31,514 bases of DNA from CAZVYJ01 sp964631565 (lineage in GTDB: Bacteria > Planctomycetota > Phycisphaerae > SM23-33). A program made the translations under genes and the position numbers. The notes under the pieces are model-generated. The model saw only the letters and a list, made by a program, of their open reading frames with translations. It had not been told where the DNA came from and made no database searches. The DNA is taken from positions 1-31,514 of the forward strand of contig CAZVYJ010000033.1 of NCBI GenBank assembly GCA_964631565.1. The letters are read 5' to 3'. Positions 21,668 to 29,234 of the stretch are shown piece after piece. Position 1 is the first letter of the stretch, and each line of letters starts with the position of its first letter.

Positions 21668-22600
21668 CTATTTAGCGACGGGCGGGTCCACCACGACGCG
21701 AAAACCATAAACGAAAGGTCCTATGCTCGGTGTAAACATATCACGGGAGGCTGAACGGCAAAGCTGCCAAGGATAATCATAACAGCCGCCACGAAGAACA
21801 CGAAGGTCTCGACGATGCAACGAATCATCACCCGGTCCCGTGGGGTCCATATATTCCGACCTGGTGTAACTGGTTTCGTGATACCAGTCGGAGCACCACT
21901 CCAGAACGTTGCCGTACATATCGTACAAGCCCCATGCATTGGGTTTCTTCTGGCCTACCGGATGCACATGCATACTGCTGTTTTTATCATACCAGGCATA
22001 ATCGCCGAGTTTTTCGTAGTCGTCGCCGAAATAAAACCATGTCGCTCTCCCGGCACGGCAGGCGTATTCCCACTGCGCTTCGGTGGGAAGATGCACATTC
22101 CGGCCCGTTTCTTCGGAAACTTTTTTGCAAAATTCAACCGCATCATCCCACGAAGCGAAGAACATGGGACAATCACTGTGTTTGACTTCATCAGACAGAG
22201 TAAAATCTGCACCGGGAAGGAAGTTTTTTATTTGCTGGCCGACAGTCGTTCCCATAACAGCCGTCCATTGCTCTAGAGTCACTTCGTAAGCCCCCATATA
22301 AAAAGGTTTGCTGATTTTCACCTTGTGCTGCGGACCTTCGTCTGAATAATCGCTGCGCCTTTCCACCTTGCCCTGAGCCATCGCCCATGATTGTTCGGAC
22401 TCCGGGCTGCCCATGGTGAACTCGCCTGCCGGTATCAAAACCAGCTTCATCGTCACGCCATTTCCAAGGTCCAGCACAGAATCATCTTTCTTCGGGGGTT
22501 GGCTGGATTTCTCATTCTGCGCACTGCAACCGCATATAACAAAACAACCGACGGTAAACAGGAATAAAAATAAAATCCAAAGTAATTCGCGTCGTATCAT
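21668..22600 (-). CDS. SUMF1/FGE-domain lipoprotein
   Basis: A 310-residue protein with a lipoprotein signal (MIRRELLWILFLFLFTVGCFVICGC, C25 in ICGC) followed by a formylglycine-generating-enzyme-type domain: KLVLIPAGEFTMGSP (about 52-66), YMGAYEVTLEQWTAVMG, CPMFFASWDDAVEFC, VHLPTEAQWEYACRAG, NAWGLYDMYGNVLEWCSDWY, LRVLRGGCYDYPWQLCRSASRD and GFRVVVD. Only one of the two cysteines that true sulfatase-activating enzymes use appears to be in place (the Cys of QLCRSAS); the earlier one is replaced. It is thus more likely a binding or structural protein of the kind common in planctomycetes than a sulfatase activator. GGGGAG lies nine bases before the ATG. Confidence 0.85.
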   Translation of the reverse strand: MIRRELLWILFLFLFTVGCFVICGCSAQNEKSSQPPKKDDSVLDLGNGVTMKLVLIPAGEFTMGSPESEQSWAMAQGKVERRSDYSDEGPQHKVKISKPFYMGAYEVTLEQWTAVMGTTVGQQIKNFLPGADFTLSDEVKHSDCPMFFASWDDAVEFCKKVSEETGRNVHLPTEAQWEYACRAGRATWFYFGDDYEKLGDYAWYDKNSSMHVHPVGQKKPNAWGLYDMYGNVLEWCSDWYHETSYTRSEYMDPTGPGDDSLHRRDLRVLRGGCYDYPWQLCRSASRDMFTPSIGPFVYGFRVVVDPPVAK

Positions 22601-22683
22601 GACAGGCTTCTCCCCGTTGTTGTCATGATTTCAGATTACCCAATGCGACGCGGCGGGGCAAGAAGTTGCCGACGGGAATAAAG

Positions 22684-23337
22684 CTACACCTTGAACGCCG
22701 AAGGGCAGAGTTTGTTAAGAATGCAGTTTTCGCAGTCCGGCTTGCGGGCGGTGCATGTGGCCCGGCCGTGATTGATGAGCAGATGCGAGAAAACTACCCA
22801 GTCCTTCTGCGGGACAAGCTCCATGAGGTCCTGCTCGATTTTCACCGGGTCGCTGTGCTGCGACAGGCCCAGCCGGCCCGACAGCCGGATGACGTGCGTG
22901 TCCACAACCACGCCTTCGGCCTTGCCGAACGCGTTGCCCAGGACGCAGTTGGCCGTCTTCCGCGCGACGCCCGGCAGCGTGAGAAGCGCGTCCATCGTGT
23001 CTGGAACCTCCCCGCCGAAGTCGGAGACTATTTTTTTCGCGGCGGCGATAATGTTCTTCGCCTTGTTGCGGTAGAAGCCGGTCGAGCGAATGTCCTGCTC
23101 CAATTCAGCTTGCTTCGCCGCGGCGTAGTCGGCCGGCGTTCTGTACTTTCTGAACAGGTCCTTCGTGACGATATTCACACGCTTGTCGGTGCACTGCGCG
23201 GAGAGAATCGTGGCGACGAGAAGCTGCAGCGGGTCGTGGTGCTCAAGTGCGGTCCGGGCGTCTGGAAATCGTTTTTTGAGTGCGGCCGTTATCCGGCCGG
23301 TGCGCTTTTTGCGGTCTGTCTGCGATTCCCTAGCCAT
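22684..23337 (-). CDS. nth: Endonuclease III (Nth)
   Basis: A DNA glycosylase/AP lyase that removes oxidised pyrimidines in base excision repair. The 217 residues match the family. The helix-hairpin-helix LPGVARKTAN (121-130) contains the catalytic Lys (K127), and the catalytic Asp is D146 in VVDTHV. The [4Fe-4S] cluster motif C-X6-C-X2-C-X5-C is intact (C195, C202, C205, C211). It starts only three bases after the stop of the large fusion gene, so it is probably its co-transcribed partner, although no functional link is obvious. Confidence 0.97.
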   Translation of the reverse strand: MARESQTDRKKRTGRITAALKKRFPDARTALEHHDPLQLLVATILSAQCTDKRVNIVTKDLFRKYRTPADYAAAKQAELEQDIRSTGFYRNKAKNIIAAAKKIVSDFGGEVPDTMDALLTLPGVARKTANCVLGNAFGKAEGVVVDTHVIRLSGRLGLSQHSDPVKIEQDLMELVPQKDWVVFSHLLINHGRATCTARKPDCENCILNKLCPSAFKV

Positions 23338-23340
23338 TTC

Positions 23341-26300
23341 TTATCCCGCAAGGTAGGCGTTGATTTTTTCGGCGGCTTTCCTGCCGGAGTCGATGGCCGT
23401 GATTACGTAGCTCGGCCCGCTCACGGCGTCGCCGGCGGCAAAGACGTTTTCCGCCGTTGTGCAGAAGTTTTTCGCCGCGACCCGGCCGGTCTTGTCAAGC
23501 TCGACGCCGAGTTGCCTGGCGACCGGCGGCGGAACTTCCGGACGAAAGCCCATCGCGAGAATCGCCAGGTCGGCCTTGATTTTGAACTCCGTGCCGGCGA
23601 GTTCCTTCATGCGGCGGCCTTCGGTGGAGTGAATCCACTGCACCTTCACGCACTCCAGGCCGGCCAGCCCGCTGCCGTTGGACTTGAACGCCTTCGTGCT
23701 CACCGACCAGTGCCGCTCGACTTTTTTTTCAAGTTCGTCCGGCCCGGCCGCCGCGTTGCTGACGGCTGACGACGGCAGAATCTCCAGCTGCGTGACTTTT
23801 TTGGCGCCCTGCGCAAGTGCGGTTTCCACGCAGTCGCCGCCGGTAAGCCCGCCGCCGATGACGACTACGTGTTTGCCCTTTGCGGAAATCGCGCCGGTCT
23901 TCGGAAGCTTGCCGCCGGCGCGGCGGATGTTTTCCTGGCGGAGGAAATCCATCGCGGCGCAGATGCCCTCGGCGTCGCTGCCGGGAATGTCAAGTTTTTG
24001 TGCGGCCGCGGCGCCGGTAGCCAGCAGGACGGCGTCGAAATCTTTTTTGATTTTGCCGGCCGACTTGGCGTCGTCGACGGCGGCGCTGCACTCGAACTTC
24101 ACGCCTTCAGCGACAAGCTGCTCGATGCGGCGGTCGATTATCGACTTTTCGAGGCGGAAGTCGGGAATGCCGTACCGCAGCAGACCGCCGGGCTTGTCAT
24201 CTTTCTCAAAAACTGTCACGTCGTGGCCGGCGCGGGCGAGTTGCTGCGCCGCGGCCAGGCCGGCCGGGCCGCTGCCGATGACCGCGACCTTCTTGCCGGT
24301 CTTCTTTTCGGCCGGCCGAGGTGCAATCCAGCCTTCCTCGAAGGCTTTTTCGACGATGCGGCTTTCGATATCCTTTATCTGCACCGGCGAGTCGTTGATG
24401 GACTGTTTGCAGCTTGTCTGGCAGAAGGCCGGGCAGATGCGGCTGGTGAATTCCGGGAAGTTGTTTTTGCCGTGCAGCACGTCGCTGGCTTCGCGCAGGC
24501 GGTCCTGGTAGAACAGCTGCAGCCACGTCGGTATCTCGCTTGCGGCGGGGCAGCCTTCTTCCTTGCACAGCGCGTTGGTGCAGTTCATACACTGCGGCGA
24601 GGACAGTCTGGTCAGCGCCAGAGCGTACTGCTCGTCGGTTTCGTATGTGAAGTCGTCAACCATCCGCTCGTACTGCGCGAGATACTGCTTTTCGACCGCA
24701 TGAGTCTTGCGGAGGATTTTTCGCATCCATCGCAACGTGCGGACGACTTTCAGGACCCAGCTTGGTGCGGTGACGCTCAGCGAGAACGTGCGGCCCAGCA
24801 GCGTGAACTTCGGATGAAGCAGGTGGCGATAGACGATTTTGTCGCCGTTGGCCGGGTTGACGTTGTACTTCTCGCGGTCGCGTGCGCGTTTTTCCGGGCT
24901 TGTCGCAAGCTCGGCCGTAAAGAACGCGTCCTTGATGAGCATCGCGCGGGCGAGATTGTGTATGACCGCGCGCGTGACGGCGTAGCCGTGGGCGGCGGAA
25001 TCCTTGCGGTAAACTTCGCCTATCTTCATGCAGTAGCGGTCGGCATAGCCGATGCCGCCCCACCTCATGCAGTCGTAGATGCGTACGACTATCGCGCGCT
25101 TCAGCGATTCGTCCAGGCCGGACATGTTGTGTATCGTGGCGGCGGCGATCTGGCGAAGCTCATCGGCGCGGGCCTGGCCCTTGCTGTAGCGGCGGATGGT
25201 CCAGCGGCATTTTTCCTCGAGAGTCTCCTTCCAGCCGGTCCGCTGCGGCGGGCCCTGGAACAGATCGCCCTGTACGACAAGCTTGCGGCCCATATTGAAC
25301 GCGTAGAGGTTTTTCCGCATGTCGGTGTGTATGGTGTCTTTTATCGCCCACGCCATCGAGTGCATCGAAACCGGTATCAGTCCGTTCTGGAACGCGAAGC
25401 CCAGCATCATTATGTTCGCATACAGCCGCGAGCCGAGATATTTCTCGCAGATGCGAGAAATGTTGCGAGCCAGGAAGTTGTCGCTGCGCGTGTGCGAGCG
25501 GATAAGTTCCTCAAGCTGCGCAGGGTCGAAATCTTCCTGCCCCATTATGCCGCGGATTGTGAGCACCTTGTCGGTGTTGATGACGGCTGCGGTCCTGTCC
25601 GGCGATGCGATTCGCAGCCGGCCCTTCGGGTCGAGCATGCGGGCCGACTCGAGTATGTCAACGCCTATCAGCACATCGGCCTTGCCGAAGGGTATAACCG
25701 CGGTGACCGGTTCTTTGGCGATGTTGTAAAGCACCTGGCTGACGACGCCGCCGTTGCGGATGGCCAGGCCTTTCTTGTCGATAAACGTGACCTGGTAGCC
25801 TTCCTTGTGGCCGGCGCGGACAAGAATGCTGGTCGCCACGCCGATGCCCATTCCGCCTACTCCGACGAGGCAGCATCGCCACAGGTCGCCATGGGCCGCC
25901 TTCTTCGGCTCGGGAATGTCGTCAAGGCCGAGTTCCGGCACCTTCGACCGCTGCGGTTTTTTGCGCTTGATGGTCACATGCTCGAATGCATTGCACGCGC
26001 CGATGCGTTCGCACGCGCCATCGTCAACGCATGTGGTGATGTCGGTGTCCATTTTCCGGCCGTAGTCGGTATCGACATGCTTCAGGCCGGGGCAGCCCGT
26101 CATCTCGGCGCAGGAGAGGCAGAAGCGGCATATCTCCTGGTTGATGTTCATGTGCTGCCATGTCGGCAGGTAGCCCAGCCGCTTGCGAATCTCCCGCTCC
26201 TGGCGGTGCTTGCGGCGCATGCGCGTTATGCCGCATTCCTTGTCGGCGATGATTATCTTCACGCCGTCGGCGAGGAAGGTTTTCTCCAGCAGGGCCATGT

Positions 26301-28071
26301 ACGACTCGCGGCTTTCGGGATTCGCGCGTATGACCGGCGCGCCGTCGTTGGCCACGATGCCGCGGACGACTTCCTCGATGTCCTGGGCGGGCGTGGGGTC
26401 GCCGAGCATGTCGTACTCGACGCCCGGGTGCGGCTGGTGGCCTGTCATCGCCGTGGTGCGGTTGTCCAGTATGATGAACGTGATATCCTGCCCGAGCTTT
26501 ACGGCCTGCGAGATGGCTATCTGCCCGGAGTGGAAAAACGTCGAGTCGCCCATGAAGACGACCTGCTTGTTCGTGATGAACGGGTCGATGCCCGAGCCGG
26601 TTCCGCCGCCAAGCCCCATGCCGCTGTAGTCGTGCATGAGTTTCGTGTTCGGCGGGTACATGAGCATTGTGTAGCAGCCGGTGTCACCGTGAAACAGCAG
26701 GTCCACGGGTCCGGACTTGTACTTGTGCGACATGTAGTCCGGGTTCATGAACTTTTTCTTTATCTCAAGGCAGACGTCGGCCGAATCGCGGTGCGGGCAG
26801 CCGGGGCAGAACGAAGCCAGCCTGACCGGCAGACTGCACACCTGCGTTTCTTCAGTGGCGGCGATGGTGCTGACTTCGCCGTCCCACTTCGCCGCAGCCA
26901 GCGCGGTCTGTTTGCCCCTGCTGCTGACCTGCTTGAGAAGCGGAACCAGCCTGTCGATTACGATGGACGGGTGCAGGCCCTTGATGTCCGGCATGCCGCG
27001 AAGGCCGCCCGGGAACGTCTTGCCCCATACGGGAATCTCGCCGTGCGGCAGGCCGAGCTGGCGGGCCTTGGCCATCACCTCGGTTACCTGCTCTTCGAGG
27101 AAGCCGCGACGCTCTTCGACTACAACTATCTGCTCGCACTGTGCGGCGAGCTGTTTTATGAGCACATCGTCGGCGGGATAGCTCATGCCGAACTTGAGAA
27201 TCGGGAACTCGCCGAGCACACCCAGTTCATAAAGCGCCTGGACAAGGTACCCGTGCGCCAGCCCGCTGGTGATGAATCCGATTTTCGCCGGCTTCTCGGC
27301 CGGGTAGAGAATTTTGTTTACGCCCAGCTCCCGGGCGGCTGCCTTGGCGCGGCCGAACCGGTCGGCCAGCTTTTCTTCCTGCCACCACGTCTTCGGCGGA
27401 AGCAGAACGTACTTGTTGAGGTCGATGGCGTCGGTCGGCAGAGTTATCGGCTTCAGCACGTTCAGAGTCGGGTACTGGTTGGGCCTGCACTGCACGGTCC
27501 CGCCGCCGTCTGCAAGATTCGTGGTAATGACGTATCCGGCGTAAAGCTCGGCGCGGCTTGATATCTTGAACGCCAGGTCGACGAAATCTTTTATTTCCTG
27601 CGTGTCGGCCGGCTCGATGACGGGTATCTGCAGGTGTTTCGAGATATACCTGCTGTCTGAGGCTACCTGTGTGGAGTCCGACCACGGGTCGTCGCCGTAA
27701 ACCACAATCGCCCCGCCGTCGGGATTCGCGCCGGCGAGGTTGCCCAGCGCCAGGGCGTCGGCGGCGACGTGAACGCCCACGGACTTCATTACTATCATGG
27801 ACCGGCACGGCGCGAGCTGCGTGCCGTTAAGGGCTGCGGCGGCAAGGGCTTCGTTATTATGGATAACCGCCTTTATGCCCTTTTCCTTCAGCAGGCCGCT
27901 GGTCAGGGCCATCGAGTCGAAGAACCCCGCAATGGGGCTTCCCGGATAGCCGCCGAGGAAATGCGTTCCTCCTTCGACTTCCAGCGCTCCTTTGAAAAGA
28001 GCCTCGTTGCCGGTAAAAACTTCCAGCCCTTCACCGGTGAGAAATCTGGGATCAACTTTCATGGTCGGCAT
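23341..28071 (-). CDS. IorA-IorB-GltD triple fusion: indolepyruvate oxidoreductase with NAD(P)H module
   Basis: A 1576-residue single frame. Residues about 15-400 are the pyruvate-type N-terminal half of IorA (TGNEALFKGALEVEG, GYPGSPI); 415-620 is the TPP half (FCPGCPHRDS, GDS at 508-510 to LDN at 535-537). Cys clusters follow (648, 651, 654, 660, 681, 687, 693). Residues 730-935 are IorB/POR-gamma (VGVGGMGIGVATSILVRAG), and 945-1140 a DUF6537-like linker. From 1155 a complete GltD-like unit follows: cluster cysteines (1161, 1164, 1169, 1174, 1213, 1217, 1221), FAD site GSGPAG (1266-1271), NAD(P) site GGGLTGGDC (1406-1414) and AAGDAVSGPS (1545-1554). It should decarboxylate aryl 2-oxoacids and pass electrons to NAD(P). 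Start 28071 or 28062, neither with a clear ribosome site. Confidence 0.9.
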   Translation of the reverse strand: MPTMKVDPRFLTGEGLEVFTGNEALFKGALEVEGGTHFLGGYPGSPIAGFFDSMALTSGLLKEKGIKAVIHNNEALAAAALNGTQLAPCRSMIVMKSVGVHVAADALALGNLAGANPDGGAIVVYGDDPWSDSTQVASDSRYISKHLQIPVIEPADTQEIKDFVDLAFKISSRAELYAGYVITTNLADGGGTVQCRPNQYPTLNVLKPITLPTDAIDLNKYVLLPPKTWWQEEKLADRFGRAKAAARELGVNKILYPAEKPAKIGFITSGLAHGYLVQALYELGVLGEFPILKFGMSYPADDVLIKQLAAQCEQIVVVEERRGFLEEQVTEVMAKARQLGLPHGEIPVWGKTFPGGLRGMPDIKGLHPSIVIDRLVPLLKQVSSRGKQTALAAAKWDGEVSTIAATEETQVCSLPVRLASFCPGCPHRDSADVCLEIKKKFMNPDYMSHKYKSGPVDLLFHGDTGCYTMLMYPPNTKLMHDYSGMGLGGGTGSGIDPFITNKQVVFMGDSTFFHSGQIAISQAVKLGQDITFIILDNRTTAMTGHQPHPGVEYDMLGDPTPAQDIEEVVRGIVANDGAPVIRANPESRESYMALLEKTFLADGVKIIIADKECGITRMRRKHRQEREIRKRLGYLPTWQHMNINQEICRFCLSCAEMTGCPGLKHVDTDYGRKMDTDITTCVDDGACERIGACNAFEHVTIKRKKPQRSKVPELGLDDIPEPKKAAHGDLWRCCLVGVGGMGIGVATSILVRAGHKEGYQVTFIDKKGLAIRNGGVVSQVLYNIAKEPVTAVIPFGKADVLIGVDILESARMLDPKGRLRIASPDRTAAVINTDKVLTIRGIMGQEDFDPAQLEELIRSHTRSDNFLARNISRICEKYLGSRLYANIMMLGFAFQNGLIPVSMHSMAWAIKDTIHTDMRKNLYAFNMGRKLVVQGDLFQGPPQRTGWKETLEEKCRWTIRRYSKGQARADELRQIAAATIHNMSGLDESLKRAIVVRIYDCMRWGGIGYADRYCMKIGEVYRKDSAAHGYAVTRAVIHNLARAMLIKDAFFTAELATSPEKRARDREKYNVNPANGDKIVYRHLLHPKFTLLGRTFSLSVTAPSWVLKVVRTLRWMRKILRKTHAVEKQYLAQYERMVDDFTYETDEQYALALTRLSSPQCMNCTNALCKEEGCPAASEIPTWLQLFYQDRLREASDVLHGKNNFPEFTSRICPAFCQTSCKQSINDSPVQIKDIESRIVEKAFEEGWIAPRPAEKKTGKKVAVIGSGPAGLAAAQQLARAGHDVTVFEKDDKPGGLLRYGIPDFRLEKSIIDRRIEQLVAEGVKFECSAAVDDAKSAGKIKKDFDAVLLATGAAAAQKLDIPGSDAEGICAAMDFLRQENIRRAGGKLPKTGAISAKGKHVVVIGGGLTGGDCVETALAQGAKKVTQLEILPSSAVSNAAAGPDELEKKVERHWSVSTKAFKSNGSGLAGLECVKVQWIHSTEGRRMKELAGTEFKIKADLAILAMGFRPEVPPPVARQLGVELDKTGRVAAKNFCTTAENVFAAGDAVSGPSYVITAIDSGRKAAEKINAYLAG

Positions 28072-28280
28072 ATTGTAAACAAGGCGGCGGGGTGTGCCCA
28101 AGATATTTTCGGGGAGGCTTTTGAACTGTCTGCAATAAACTTTGTGCAATGCTTTAGAAAACTGCAGAAAGCAGATAGTAGAAAGTAGACCGCAGGAGAG
28201 CAACCCTGAGACAGATTTCAGAAGAAAGTGGTGCTTCAACTTTCTACTTTCTCCTGCTCTAGCTGCCCCTCGGGGGCAGT
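28072..28280. other. Intergenic filler between nadK and the fusion gene
   Basis: About 209 bases containing repeated 'agtagaaagtag' and 'ctttctactttct' strings (28177-28252) that are partial inverted repeats of each other, and the hairpin CTGCCCC-tc-GGGGCAG around 28263-28279 directly after the nadK stop. The hairpin lacks a T-run. The frame of the fusion gene is open through this region and into nadK, but nothing in it resembles IorA. Confidence 0.6.
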
Positions 28281-29129
28281 TCAGTCGCTGTGGTGCGGGG
28301 AATGTCCCCAATGGAGCTTGCCGGCAAGGGTTTTGAAGAACCCGCGGCCGGGATGCGGAACTATTTTTATCGGGCAATCACACTTGCATACCTCGACGAT
28401 GTCGCCGGCCTTCATGGAGCAGGTGGCCTGTCCGTCGATTATGACGGCAGTGCCCGGATTGACCGCGACGGCTTCGACGTGAATCGCCCGGTCGCTGTCG
28501 ACGACTATCGGCCGAAGCGAAAGCGTGTGCGGCGCCACGGGCGTAATCACAACGGCATCGAGCGTCGGAGCCAGTATCGGCCCGCCGACGGACATGTTGT
28601 AGCCGGTTGAGCCGGTGGGGGTCGATATAACAAGCCCGTCGCCGCGGTATCGCGACACCTGGTTTTCGCCCTGCAGGACGTTCAGGTCTATCATGCGGAA
28701 CGGTTCGCCGGCGGAAATTGCGACGTCGTTGGCGGCGGGGCTTCGGAAAATCTCCTTCCCGCCGCGGGTCACGCTCACCTCAAGCATGATTCTCTCGGCC
28801 GGCTGAACTTTTCCGGAGAGCATTTCGTCGAGATGCTTCTGCATGTGCTCGATGTTGAACTCCGCCAGGAAACCGAGCTTGCCCATGTTCACGCCGACAA
28901 GCGGAATGCCCGTTCCGGCCATCAGCCGCCCCGCCGCCAGCAGCGTGCCGTCTCCGCCGAATACGATGCACAGATCCGCCGAGCCGGGCGGAACGGCGAG
29001 CGGTCCGACACAGGGCTGAAATTTGACGACATCCACGCGCGCGTCGAACCACGGCCGAAGCGATGCTACGGCTTCCGCCACGCCGGGCTTCGTATCGTTA
29101 AACAGCAGTATGACTTGCTTGCGAGGCAT
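28281..29129 (-). CDS. nadK: NAD kinase (NadK/PpnK)
   Basis: NadK phosphorylates NAD to NADP. The 282-residue product has the diagnostic GGDGT (58-62), NMGKLGFL (81-88), AANDVAI (132-138, the usual NE reads ND), YRGDGLVISTPTGSTGYN (161-178) and HTLSLRP (201-207). The C-terminus ends in a His-rich tail. It lies upstream of the oxidoreductase fusion on the same strand and may supply its NADP, which is inference from position. No strong ribosome-binding site is seen before the ATG. Confidence 0.97.
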   Translation of the reverse strand: MPRKQVILLFNDTKPGVAEAVASLRPWFDARVDVVKFQPCVGPLAVPPGSADLCIVFGGDGTLLAAGRLMAGTGIPLVGVNMGKLGFLAEFNIEHMQKHLDEMLSGKVQPAERIMLEVSVTRGGKEIFRSPAANDVAISAGEPFRMIDLNVLQGENQVSRYRGDGLVISTPTGSTGYNMSVGGPILAPTLDAVVITPVAPHTLSLRPIVVDSDRAIHVEAVAVNPGTAVIIDGQATCSMKAGDIVEVCKCDCPIKIVPHPGRGFFKTLAGKLHWGHSPHHSD

Positions 29130-29152
29130 AGTTTTATCGTATCACACTCTGC

Positions 29153-29176
29153 GCGGCGGCCTTCCCAGGCCGCCGC
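29153..29176. repeat. Perfect 10-bp hairpin, first of an inverted pair
   Basis: GCGGCGGCCT (29153-29162), loop TCCC, AGGCCGCCGC (29167-29176), followed by TTTA. Its 20-base core (29155-29174) matches the reverse complement of 29202-29221 at 19 of 20 positions. Confidence 0.85.
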
Positions 29177-29198
29177 TTTAATATCAAACCGTCAGATC

Positions 29199-29224
29199 CC
29201 TGGCGGCCCGGGAAGGCCGCCAGG
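29199..29224. repeat. Perfect 10-bp hairpin, second of an inverted pair
   Basis: CCTGGCGGCC (29199-29208), loop cgggaa, GGCCGCCAGG (29215-29224). It lies ten bases beyond the stop codon of the uridylyltransferase gene (minus) and could slow or end that transcript, though no T-run follows on the minus strand. Confidence 0.8.
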
Positions 29225-29234
29225 CAATGTGCGT

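Noticed and set aside
23869..27561. Plus-strand open frame of 1230 codons
   Set aside because: It is antisense to the oxidoreductase fusion; its translation is rich in Arg, Ala, Val and His with no recognisable domain, typical of a mirror frame in GC-rich DNA.
28072..28377. N-terminal extension of the IorA fusion
   Set aside because: It would overlap nadK by about 97 bases and run through repeat-like filler; the IorA homology begins near residue 15 of the shorter form.
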